Assembly (NCBI GenBank): GCA_964420065.1
Contig: CAYQQK010000004.1
Span: forward strand, 1-64,000
Direction: 5' to 3'
DNA: 64,000 bases
Origin: CAYQQK01 sp964420065
GTDB lineage: Bacteria > Bacillota > Dethiobacteria > DTU022
The position numbers and the translations under genes were made by a program. The first letter of the stretch is position 1. Every line of letters begins with the position of its first letter. The notes under the pieces were generated by a model. The model ran no database searches. It saw only the letters and a list, made by a program, of their open reading frames with translations, and was not told where the DNA came from. Positions 16,808 through 24,524 of this stretch are shown here, one piece after another.

Positions 16808-18643
16808 CTAATGTTGTTCGTAGAGCAAGAATTGGCCCGGGCGTAGTACCCCCGGTTGTGTATTGCCGCCATAACAGAGCGATTCCGAATCTAGGATTAA
16901 CGGACCGGTTTCATCTTCCCGGGGGACCTCAACCGGCCCGATATTGCAATATGCAACCAGATGTTGTCCATCAATCCACCGGGTTATCTCCACCAGGTTG
17001 TACGCCGGGTCAACCTTTACCGCCGTTTTATCCCGGTCGGGTATTTTGAGGACCGGGTGGGACCGGCGTAGCCGGATCAGGTCGCGGTAATACTGGAACA
17101 TCTGCCGGTTTTCCTTCGTCCACCGTTCTTCCGGGGCCAGGCTTGATTGCCGGAAAGTCTCTTCCGCTCCGGGGTCGGGAATATCCTCCCACCCGAACCG
17201 GGCGAATTCCCGGCGCCGTCCTTCCACAACAGCCCGGCGCAGCTCCGGATCGGCATAATCGACAAAAAAAAGGAAGGGGTTGGTCTCGGCGTATTCCTCG
17301 CCCATAAAAAGCAGCGGCACGTACGGCGCGGTAAGCAGGAGTCCGGCCGCTCCCCGGGCCCGGGCGGGTCCGATGAGGTGGACCAGTCGTTCCCCCCGGG
17401 CCCGGTTTCCGACTTGATCATGGGTTTGCACAGCAACGACGAAACGTCCCCCCGGGAGGTGGGAAGCGTCGCTGCCACGCCGTTTTTTCCAGAAAGCAGA
17501 GTATTGCCCTGTATAAAGGTAATTCCGGTAGACTTTGGGCAGATCTTCCAGCCGTCCGTAGTCCATGTAATAACCCTTGCTTTCCCCGGTCAGGAGAGTA
17601 TGCAACAGGTGATGGTAATCGTCCATCCACTGCCCGTCAAGGCCGTAACCTCCGTTTTCTACCGGGGTGACCAACCGGGCCTTGTTTTCGTCGGTTTCAG
17701 CGATAACAACAACTTTTTTCCCCAGACGGTTGCCTACCTTTTTGGCTGTTTCGCCGATTTCCTGCAGAATATGTTGCGGGCTGCGGTCATAGATGGCGTG
17801 AACCGCGTCCAGGCGGAGCCCGTCGAAATGGTAATGCTTCAACCAGTGCACCACATTTTCCAGAACGACTCGCCGTACCGTTCCGCACCCGGCATCGTCG
17901 TAATTTAGTGCCGCTCCCCAGGGGGTCCGGTAGCGTGCCGTAAAGAATGGACCAAAGGAAGGAAGATAATTTCCTTCCGGCCCGAAGTGGTTGTAAACCA
18001 CATCTAAAATCACTGCCAGCCCGCAACGGTGTGCCTCATCGATCAGCCTCTTGAGCGCCTCCGGGGTGCCATAGTTGTGGTTAACACTGAACAGACCGGC
18101 TCCGTCATACCCCCAGTTCCAGCGGCCCGGAACCGGCGCCAACGGCATCAGCTCCAGGGCGGTTACACCCAACCGGCACAGGTAATCCATCCGTTCCAGC
18201 ACGCCCTCAAAAGTCCCCGCAGGGGTGAAGGTGCCGGTATGCAGTTCGTAGATGATTGCCTCTGCCAGTTCCAGGCCCGGCCAATTTAGATCCTGCCAGC
18301 GATAGGCGCCGTGGTCGACGACCCGGGACCATCCATGGATTCCTTCAGGCTGAAAATGGGAGAAAGGATCGGGGAAAGCAGTGTCACCGAGGCGATAACG
18401 ATAGTCCAGCTCACAGCCCTGTCCTTCCACCGTTATCCGGTAAAGGTTCGGGCCATGTTTCTCCATGGGAAATTCACGGTACGGAACCTTTTCCGGGTCC
18501 TGTTTTTGTGCCCCATGTTCACGCTTCCGCACCTGCAATACCGGTTCCCGGTAGGACGAAAGGACGGTAAATCGGACGTGTCCCGCCTCCCGGTCCACAA
18601 CTTCCGCTCCCAGCCCCAGTGTTTCTAAAACCATTTCGGTCAT
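16808..18643 (-). CDS. treZ: Malto-oligosyltrehalose trehalohydrolase (GH13)
   Basis: TreZ releases trehalose from maltooligosyl-trehalose. The 611-residue protein has an N-terminal CBM48-like domain and a GH13 barrel with all catalytic residues: nucleophile Asp279 in FDGLRLDAVHAI, acid/base Glu316 in VVVIAETDEN, and Asp409 in QTHDQVGNRARG. The signature NWGYDGAGLFSVNHNYG is typical of TreZ and distinguishes it from branching enzymes. The frame is open to 19006, but that extension overlaps the opposite-strand treT gene; ATG 18643, or ATG 18634 with a better-spaced AAGAG, is the likely start. The usual partner TreY (trehalose synthase on the glucan) is not in the window. Confidence 0.9.
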   Translation of the reverse strand: MTEMVLETLGLGAEVVDREAGHVRFTVLSSYREPVLQVRKREHGAQKQDPEKVPYREFPMEKHGPNLYRITVEGQGCELDYRYRLGDTAFPDPFSHFQPEGIHGWSRVVDHGAYRWQDLNWPGLELAEAIIYELHTGTFTPAGTFEGVLERMDYLCRLGVTALELMPLAPVPGRWNWGYDGAGLFSVNHNYGTPEALKRLIDEAHRCGLAVILDVVYNHFGPEGNYLPSFGPFFTARYRTPWGAALNYDDAGCGTVRRVVLENVVHWLKHYHFDGLRLDAVHAIYDRSPQHILQEIGETAKKVGNRLGKKVVVIAETDENKARLVTPVENGGYGLDGQWMDDYHHLLHTLLTGESKGYYMDYGRLEDLPKVYRNYLYTGQYSAFWKKRRGSDASHLPGGRFVVAVQTHDQVGNRARGERLVHLIGPARARGAAGLLLTAPYVPLLFMGEEYAETNPFLFFVDYADPELRRAVVEGRRREFARFGWEDIPDPGAEETFRQSSLAPEERWTKENRQMFQYYRDLIRLRRSHPVLKIPDRDKTAVKVDPAYNLVEITRWIDGQHLVAYCNIGPVEVPREDETGPLILDSESLCYGGNTQPGVLRPGQFLLYEQH

Positions 18644-18745
18644 ACTCTTAATATGACTATTTTTTGATGCTTCATGCAAGAATAACCCTGCCGGGAATCG
18701 GCGGCCCGATCCAACCCCAAAAATTGCCGAAGGAGCTGAAGGCGC

Positions 18746-19981
18746 ATGGACCTGGTAAAACCTGCCCCCAAAAGCTACCGTGATTACCTTCCATTTTTGG
18801 ATGGTGCGGTACGAAGGAGCATTGACACCCTTCTTCAAAGATTGAAAGGCAACAAGGTCGCCATGATCAGCGCCACCTCCTACGGTGGAGGTGTGGCTGA
18901 AAAGCTTCACTCCCTGGTGCCCCTGCTGCAGGATATGGGGCTGCATCTTGATTGGTGGATTATCCGGGGGGGAGCAGAGTTTTACCATGTCACGAAAAAA
19001 TTCCACAATTGCCTGCAGGGCCAGGAAGGCCCCCTTACCGAAAAAGATGCCACAATTTTCATGGAGTACAATCGTTTGAACGGGTCATTTTTGGATCAAT
19101 GGGATTATGATCTGATTGTCGTCCATGATCCCCAGCCGGCGGCGCTGATCGAATATCGGTTGCCTTCAAAAAAGACGCGCTGGATCTGGCGCTGTCATAT
19201 CGACACTTCAACTCCCAACCCCGCCTACTGGAATTTTCTTTATCGTTATGTTAACCGGTACGATGCCGCTATTTTCACCATGCCGGATTATGTTCAAGAA
19301 AAGGCTGCCTTTAAAAAAACGACCTTTATCACCCCCTCCATCGATCCCCTAAGCCTCAAAAACATACCTCTGGGGCAGGAGGAAGCCTTGCAAATCGTCT
19401 CTCGCTTCGGGGTTGATACCGGGCGGCCCCTGATCAGCCAGATTTCCCGTTTTGATCCCTGGAAGGATCCTTTGGGAGTGATCGAGGTCTACAAAATTGT
19501 CAAAAAAGAATTCCCCTCCGTTCAGCTGGCCCTGGTCGGGGCCATGGCTTCGGATGATCCCGAGGGGTGGGATTATCTCTATCGCACCCTGCGTCGGGCC
19601 GGGGAAGATTACGATATCTTTATTGTTACGAATTTCAACGGCATTACAGATATTGAAGTGAACGCCTTTCAAACGGTTTCGGAGGTTTTATTGCAAAAAT
19701 CGCTCCGGGAAGGTTTCGGCTTAACGGTAGCAGAAGGACTATGGAAAGGCACCCCGGTCGTGGGCGGTAACACCGGAGGTATCAAGTGCCAGATTGAGAA
19801 TGGAGAGACCGGCTTCCTGGTCGATACGGTTGAAGAGTGTGCGGAAAAGGTTTTGACTTTGCTGCGTAATCCCGTTCAAGCTCGGGCCATGGCCCGGGCG
19901 GGCCGGGAAAAAGTGCGGCAAAACTTTCTTATTGTCGAAAATGCCCGGAACTACCTCCAGCTTTTCGATGAACTCGTTTGA
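18746..19981 (+). CDS. treT: Trehalose synthase TreT (NDP-glucose + glucose), GT4 family
   Basis: This 411-residue GT4 glycosyltransferase resembles TreT, which makes trehalose directly from ADP- or UDP-glucose and glucose. The N-terminus has SATSYGGGVAEKLHSLVPLL and a TKKFHN segment typical of TreT. The C-terminal nucleotide-sugar domain contains ISRFDPWKDP, QKSLREGFGLTVAEGLWKGTPVV (the EX7E motif) and GGNTGG. No signal peptide is present. It is divergent from treZ, with about 100 bases between them. AAGGAG lies ten bases before the ATG. GalT nearby could supply or consume the nucleotide sugar. A reversible role, breaking trehalose down to NDP-glucose, is also known for the family. Confidence 0.87.
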   Translation: MDLVKPAPKSYRDYLPFLDGAVRRSIDTLLQRLKGNKVAMISATSYGGGVAEKLHSLVPLLQDMGLHLDWWIIRGGAEFYHVTKKFHNCLQGQEGPLTEKDATIFMEYNRLNGSFLDQWDYDLIVVHDPQPAALIEYRLPSKKTRWIWRCHIDTSTPNPAYWNFLYRYVNRYDAAIFTMPDYVQEKAAFKKTTFITPSIDPLSLKNIPLGQEEALQIVSRFGVDTGRPLISQISRFDPWKDPLGVIEVYKIVKKEFPSVQLALVGAMASDDPEGWDYLYRTLRRAGEDYDIFIVTNFNGITDIEVNAFQTVSEVLLQKSLREGFGLTVAEGLWKGTPVVGGNTGGIKCQIENGETGFLVDTVEECAEKVLTLLRNPVQARAMARAGREKVRQNFLIVENARNYLQLFDELV

Positions 19982-20157
19982 TAACCCGCCAGGATTTGCC
20001 GGAAGAAGTTGTCTATAAAAACACACCGGGAGGCGGGGCGTTAAGGCTCCAATGCAACCGGTACCTATTTCAAATCTTCCAAAATGAATACCTCAAAGGG
20101 TTCTCTGGAAACGGGACGGGGCATGTACCGGCCCTTGCAGGCATATACATCTATTGA

Positions 20158-20427
20158 TTACCCGGCTGCGATCCGGTTGAATTTTCGTGTCAGACGCGAT
20201 TTTTTCCGGGCGGCGTTGTTTTTATGGATGATCCCTTTCGCTTCGGCCTTGTCGATGGCGCGAATTGCACCGACCAGACGGATCCGGGCCTGTTCCCGGT
20301 CACCCGTTAACAGGGATTCCTCAAAGTGGTGCATGAAAGTTTTTAGGTTGCTTTTAATGCTCCGGTTACGGGCGGTACGCTGGGCGATTTGACGGATACG
20401 CTTTTTGGCAGATTTGATGTTGGCCAA
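20158..20427 (-). CDS. rpsT: 30S ribosomal protein S20
   Basis: S20 binds 16S rRNA early in small-subunit assembly. The 89-residue product begins ANIKSAKKRIRQIAQRTARN after the initiator, which is the normal S20 N-terminus. I place the start at TTG 20427: GGAGG is eight bases upstream, whereas ATG 20433 is only two bases from it. A TTG start fits the tightly regulated translation known for S20 in other bacteria. Length is typical. Confidence 0.95.
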   Translation of the reverse strand: MANIKSAKKRIRQIAQRTARNRSIKSNLKTFMHHFEESLLTGDREQARIRLVGAIRAIDKAEAKGIIHKNNAARKKSRLTRKFNRIAAG

Positions 20428-20463
20428 GAACATTGCCTCCTTCGCGATACTGGAAACAATGGC

Positions 20464-20493
20464 ATTCTATCATAACCGGCGGCGGAAAAGCAA
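20464..20493 (-). promoter_or_regulatory. Likely sigma-A promoter of rpsT
   Basis: On the minus strand TTGCTT (20493-20488) and TAGAAT (20469-20464) are 18 bases apart. They lie about 40 bases before the rpsT start. Confidence 0.5.
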
Positions 20494-20633
20494 CCCTCAC
20501 GGCGCTCCATGCCGGTGAAAATTGCGTATACCGGTTCCCGAACTGGTTATGCTAGTGCTGTCAATGCACCGGGGCGGGGCCGGCAGTGCGGCCGGGCCGG
20601 CGGTCCATTTCCTACTTCAAGGGAGGTCGTCAG

Positions 20634-20960
20634 ATGTTAGGTTTAATTGTCCGGTTTGTTGTTTCGGCGATTGTGCTAATGCTGGTCAGTTTTATTTTAC
20701 CCGGATTTGCAACCCTTGGTTTCGGACAGGCGCTTGTGGCGGCGGTGGTTATTGCCGCGCTTGGTTTCCTTGTCGAGAGTCTTTTTGGAAAACGGATCTC
20801 GCCCCAAAACCGGGGCCTGGTTGGTTTTTTAACCGCCGCCGTGGTGATTTACCTTGCCCAATTTATTGTTCCGGGAATGAAAATCAGCCTCATCGGCGCG
20901 GCCCTGGCAGCGGTGGTAATCGGTATTATTGACCTTTTTGTCCCGACCGAATTGCGCTGA
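20634..20960 (+). CDS. Phage holin family 4 / YvlD-like membrane protein
   Basis: This 108-residue protein has four hydrophobic segments and the family-typical glycine-alanine rich helices (ILPGFATLGFGQALVAAVVIAALGF, shown in part in the sequence around residues 22-45). Family members of the YvlD type are small membrane proteins of unknown role, sometimes linked to cell-envelope stress. ATG 20634 has GGGAGG about seven bases upstream, so it is preferred over an upstream ATG at 20586. It precedes gpr in the same direction. Confidence 0.75.
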   Translation: MLGLIVRFVVSAIVLMLVSFILPGFATLGFGQALVAAVVIAALGFLVESLFGKRISPQNRGLVGFLTAAVVIYLAQFIVPGMKISLIGAALAAVVIGIIDLFVPTELR

Positions 20961-21015
20961 TCTTGATCCGATTGTGATATCCGGTTTTTTTGGTTGCAAA
21001 GGAGCAATGAGCAAT

Positions 21016-22029
21016 ATGTGCGTTCAAAAATTTCGTGATGGATGGGTCCCTTCATTCAACATACGCACCGACCTGGCCCTGGAAGCTCGTGAAATCGTGC
21101 AAGGTCATTCAAATGTTGGCATACCGGGGGTAGTTTCTGAAACCCTGCCGGAAGACGGCATTACTGTAAGTCGAGTTCGGGTCGAGACCGTTGAGGCGGC
21201 AAGGCAACTGGGCAAAACGCCGGGTCGCTATGTAACCCTGGAAGCTCCCGGGTTGCGTCAGAAGGACACCGATCTCCAGGACCGGCTTAGCGAGCTTTTC
21301 GCCCGCGAGCTTCTAGCCCTGTTGCCCATGCCCGAAGATCTTGACCAGCCGGTACTGGTCATCGGGCTGGGCAACTGGAATGTTACCCCCGACGCTCTCG
21401 GCCCCCGGGTCATAAACGATCTACTGGTGACGCGCCATGTAATGCAGCCGGGGAGGCATGCGCTCAGTGAGGGCTTCCGTTCTGTCTGTGCTCTTTCTCC
21501 CGGGGTTATGGGAATTACCGGGATTGAAACTGCCGAAATTATTCAGGCGATCGTATCCAAGGTTAAACCGGCATTACTGATTGCAGTCGACGCCCTTGCG
21601 GCTCATCGTATCGAAAGGCTGCATACGACGATCCAGGTGGCCGACAGCGGGATTCATCCCGGCTCGGGGGTCGGTAACAACCGCCTTGGAATCAACCGGG
21701 AAAACATGGGGGTGCCGGTGGTCGCCATCGGCGTGCCCACTGTGGTCGATGCCTCGACGATTGCCGGGCAGGCTATGGATGCCCTGATTGAGTCTTTGCG
21801 AAGGGAAGCTGTTGCCGGTATACTGGCCGACACCTTGGAGAAACTAAACCGGGAACAGCGACAGGTAATGGTGCGCGAGGTGCTGGAACCGTATGCCGGG
21901 CAGCTCATGGTGACTCCGAAAGAAATCGATGCTTTCATTGCCGATGTTGCTCTCGTAATTGCCGCCGGGCTTAATGCCGCCCTGCATGAAAAAGTAAAAG
22001 CGGATGAACCGGGAAAATACATGCAATGA
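21016..22029 (+). CDS. gpr: Spore germination protease GPR
   Basis: GPR degrades small acid-soluble spore proteins when spores germinate. The 337-residue protein has the diagnostic N-terminal region SFNIRTDLALEAREI, which resembles the SASP cleavage site used in self-processing. It also has VIGLGNWNVTPDALGPRVI and LSPGVMGITGIETAEI, both conserved in A25 peptidases, and GSGVGNNRLGINRENMGVPVVAIGVPTVVDA. The propeptide is expected to be about 15 residues. AAAGGAG lies 11 bases before ATG 21016 but only two before ATG 21007. Its presence is strong evidence for an endospore former. The usual neighbour spoIIP is absent. Confidence 0.95.
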   Translation: MCVQKFRDGWVPSFNIRTDLALEAREIVQGHSNVGIPGVVSETLPEDGITVSRVRVETVEAARQLGKTPGRYVTLEAPGLRQKDTDLQDRLSELFARELLALLPMPEDLDQPVLVIGLGNWNVTPDALGPRVINDLLVTRHVMQPGRHALSEGFRSVCALSPGVMGITGIETAEIIQAIVSKVKPALLIAVDALAAHRIERLHTTIQVADSGIHPGSGVGNNRLGINRENMGVPVVAIGVPTVVDASTIAGQAMDALIESLRREAVAGILADTLEKLNREQRQVMVREVLEPYAGQLMVTPKEIDAFIADVALVIAAGLNAALHEKVKADEPGKYMQ

Positions 22030-22094
22030 CCTGCGCAGCCCCGATTTCATCCGGCTGCCCCGCGTAGCAGGTCAAGACTTCAAAACAGGCTTTT

Positions 22095-22568
22095 TCACGA
22101 GCCGACGATCTTGCAGACATCGATCCATGCCTTGAAATTGGTGTATTCCTCCAGTTCGGGAATGGTCAGTTCAATGGCACTATTGGCGCTGCCACATGCC
22201 GGGAAGACTGATTGAAAGCGTTTCAACGACCGGTCCAGATATACTTCAACGCCGTCGTTTACCGCAAATGGACAAATACCGCCCGCCGCATATCCAACCA
22301 ATGGTTTCGTTTCATTCTGGGACAACATTTTGGCCTTCATTTTAAACCGGGACTTGAATTTTTTGTTATCGATCCTGGCATCACCGGCAGATACAACCAG
22401 CACCACAGCATCACCGCCATGAAAAGACAGGGTTTTTGCTATGCGGCAGGCTTCACATTGCAAGGCCCGGGCGGCAAGCTCTACCGTGGCACTGGAAACA
22501 TCAAATTCCAGGATTCTATCGGCCATGCCCTTGCTTGTGAAAAATTTTTTTACCCTTTCAATGGACAT
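22095..22568 (-). CDS. YbaK/EbsC-type aminoacyl-tRNA deacylase
   Basis: This is a 157-residue protein of the YbaK/ProX editing-domain family, which hydrolyses mischarged tRNAs such as Cys-tRNA(Pro). Family features are the ACRIAKTLSFHGGD region with the conserved lysine, the GDARIDNKKFKSRF segment, and VGYAAGGICPFAV (the GGxxP motif). ATG 22568 follows GGAGG by eight bases. The gene is convergent with gpr, with a 65-base gap. The exact tRNA specificity is unknown. Confidence 0.88.
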   Translation of the reverse strand: MSIERVKKFFTSKGMADRILEFDVSSATVELAARALQCEACRIAKTLSFHGGDAVVLVVSAGDARIDNKKFKSRFKMKAKMLSQNETKPLVGYAAGGICPFAVNDGVEVYLDRSLKRFQSVFPACGSANSAIELTIPELEEYTNFKAWIDVCKIVGS

Positions 22569-22680
22569 ATTCAAAACCTCCCTTCGTTATTATTACGCCC
22601 TCTCAAGGGTCCGGGCCTTCTTCAAGGTGTTAAATTTTGACCGAAACCGGGAGTATGAGCCAAAGCATACCTGCACCGCG

Positions 22681-22709
22681 TGGACACCGGAGGGGGTGTA
22701 CGTTAGAAT
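22681..22709 (+). promoter_or_regulatory. Likely sigma-A promoter of the DUF1538-PII operon
   Basis: TGGACA (22681-22686) and TAGAAT (22704-22709) have a 17-base spacer. The first gene starts 46 bases downstream. Confidence 0.7.
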
Positions 22710-22754
22710 CTAGGGGGAAAACAGGTGCCGTGCGGTGCCGGAAAGGTTCTGGTA

Positions 22755-23447
22755 ATGTTCAAAGAAACCAAGGAGATTTTTCTCGAAGTCGGTCAATCGG
22801 TGTTGCCGGTGATCGCAGTGATCATTCTGATCCAGCTGATTTTGGGCCTGCCCGGGGCGGTCATCGGTCAATTTTTGGGAGGGGCGGTTTTTTTTACCCT
22901 GGGGTTATTCCTGTTTCTGATCGGGATTCGGGTCGGTCTGTTGCCTCTGGGTGAAACAATCGGCGCCGCGCTGGCAGAAAGAGGTTCGCTGCCCGTTCTT
23001 TTGGGGACGGCTTTTATTCTCGGGCTAACCGTTACTGTCGCCGAGCCGAATACCCAGGTTTTGGCCCATTACGTGGAGATGGCCTCCAGCGGTCAAATCG
23101 GCTCGAAAACGCTTATTGCCGCCGTTGCCCTGGGTGTGGCCCTGTTTGTCGCCCTCGCTTTGATGCGTCTTCTTTCCAATATTCCGTTATCCTATCTGGT
23201 CGGGACGGGCTGTGCGGCGTCCCTGGCCATCCTGATCTTGACCCCGCCCCGGTTTGCAGCGATTTCTTACGATGCCGGCGGGGTGATCACCGGTCCGCTT
23301 CTGGTCCCCTTTGTTCTTGCTTTGGGGATCGGTATCGCTTCGGTTCTGGGGGGCAAATCGGTGTTGGAAGACGGGTTTGGCCTGGTTGGCCTTGCCTTTT
23401 TCGGACCGGTGATCGGAGTGATGCTGCTGGGGGTGTTTTTCGGTTGA
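22755..23447 (+). CDS. DUF1538 membrane protein, first half of a pair
   Basis: This 230-residue protein has about seven hydrophobic segments and belongs to the DUF1538 family of predicted transporters. Conserved polar signatures within membrane regions are TVAEPNTQVL near residue 97 and SYDAGGVITGP near 171. The next gene is a homologous half with the same signatures (TYAEPAVRIL, AFDSAGVATGP), so the pair likely forms a pseudo-symmetric heterodimer; in other organisms the halves are fused. ATG 22755 has GGAAAGG eight bases upstream. A PII-like gene follows, implying regulation by energy or nitrogen status. The substrate is unknown. Confidence 0.8.
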   Translation: MFKETKEIFLEVGQSVLPVIAVIILIQLILGLPGAVIGQFLGGAVFFTLGLFLFLIGIRVGLLPLGETIGAALAERGSLPVLLGTAFILGLTVTVAEPNTQVLAHYVEMASSGQIGSKTLIAAVALGVALFVALALMRLLSNIPLSYLVGTGCAASLAILILTPPRFAAISYDAGGVITGPLLVPFVLALGIGIASVLGGKSVLEDGFGLVGLAFFGPVIGVMLLGVFFG

Positions 23448-24202
23448 CTATGCCGCCTCTTTTCCAAGGCTTCATTCAGGTGATCAAAGAGGCGACGGCG
23501 GCTATCTGCCCGCTTTTGGTCTTGCTCCTTATCTTTCGCCCGCTCTTCAAACTGCCGTCCCGGCTGATCGGGAACACGCTCAAAGGGATACTCATCGCTT
23601 TTTTGGGATTGATTCTATTTTTGCAGGGGGTCAAAGTCGGTTTTTTGCCGGCCGGCCGGGAAATAGGGCTGGTTATCGGCCGGTCGAACCATGCCTGGTG
23701 CCTGATTCCGATCGGTTTTGTGCTAGGGCTGACCGCTACTTATGCCGAACCGGCGGTGCGGATCTTGAGTTTCCAGGTCGAAAAAGCATCGAGCGGTTTT
23801 ATTCGGGGCACATTGATCCTCTACACTCTATCGATCAGCGTGGCCCTGATTACCGCTCTGGGGATGGCCAAGCTGGTTTACGGTATCTCGATCTACCATA
23901 TTATTGTTCCCGGTTATCTTTTGGCCCTGGTTATGCTTAAATTTGCGCAGCCTGCCTTTATCGGCATCGCTTTTGATTCGGCCGGGGTGGCTACCGGTCC
24001 GATTGCCGTGACTTTGATCATGGCCCTGGCTGTCGGCGGGGCGACGGCGCTTCAAGGAAGGGATCCGGTTTTCGATGGTTTTGGTATCGTTGCCTTGATC
24101 GCCCTCGCTCCGATTTTACTTGTTCTAACCCTGGGGATCATTTACCCCGTGCAGGATTCAAAAGAGGAGGAAAACAAAGATGCAACCGGCACCGGAATAT
24201 AA
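23444..24202 (+). CDS. DUF1538 membrane protein, second half of a pair
   Basis: This 252-residue protein is paralogous to the preceding one and has the same hydrophobic pattern and signatures: LTATYAEPAVRILSFQVEKASSG near residue 95 and IAFDSAGVATGPIAVTLIMA near 175. The start is TTG 23444, overlapping the upstream stop as TTGA, with a G-rich site ten bases before it; ATG 23450 is possible. The 3' end overlaps the PII-like gene by 23 bases. The three genes are therefore strongly coupled. The last 15 residues are highly charged and could be the cytoplasmic contact for the PII protein (inference). Confidence 0.8.
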   Translation: MTMPPLFQGFIQVIKEATAAICPLLVLLLIFRPLFKLPSRLIGNTLKGILIAFLGLILFLQGVKVGFLPAGREIGLVIGRSNHAWCLIPIGFVLGLTATYAEPAVRILSFQVEKASSGFIRGTLILYTLSISVALITALGMAKLVYGISIYHIIVPGYLLALVMLKFAQPAFIGIAFDSAGVATGPIAVTLIMALAVGGATALQGRDPVFDGFGIVALIALAPILLVLTLGIIYPVQDSKEEENKDATGTGI

Positions 24203-24524
24203 ACTGATTGTGACCATAGTGAGGAAGGGGAAGGCCGAATCGGTTGTCGAGGCCGCCAAAGCAGCCGGTGCCGAGGGAGCGACGATCATGTTTGGTCGCG
24301 GCACCGGGATTCATGAGCAGAAGAAACTGCTCGGGATCCCGATCGAACCGGAAAAGGAGATCATCTTTACCGTCGTTCCGGCCGTGATCGCAGCACGAGT
24401 TCTGGCGGCGGTCGAGAAGCAGGGCAAACTGCAAAATCCGACTGCGGGGATCGCTTTTGTCCTCGATCTGGAACAGGTGGTGGGGATTGTCCATGCGGCC
24501 CGGCAGGGCCGGGCCCGGGTATAA
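24180..24524 (+). CDS. PII-family nitrogen regulatory protein-like protein
   Basis: This 114-residue protein has the PII fold: KLIVTIVRKGKAESVVEAAKAAGAEGATIMFGRGTG at the N-terminus, a T-loop region with IHEQKKLLGIPIEPEKEIIF, and VVPAVIAARVLAAVEKQGKL as the second repeat. It lacks the tyrosine uridylylated in GlnB, so it is more likely a ligand-sensing PII paralogue. It overlaps the second DUF1538 gene and has AGAGGAGG upstream. By analogy with AmtB-GlnK and SbtA-SbtB, it would gate the DUF1538 transporter. The ligand is unknown. Confidence 0.85.
   Translation: MQPAPEYKLIVTIVRKGKAESVVEAAKAAGAEGATIMFGRGTGIHEQKKLLGIPIEPEKEIIFTVVPAVIAARVLAAVEKQGKLQNPTAGIAFVLDLEQVVGIVHAARQGRARV

Noticed and set aside
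18644..19006. Upstream extension of the treZ frame adding about 120 residues.
   Set aside because: It overlaps treT on the other strand, looks non-homologous, and TreZ length is normal without it.
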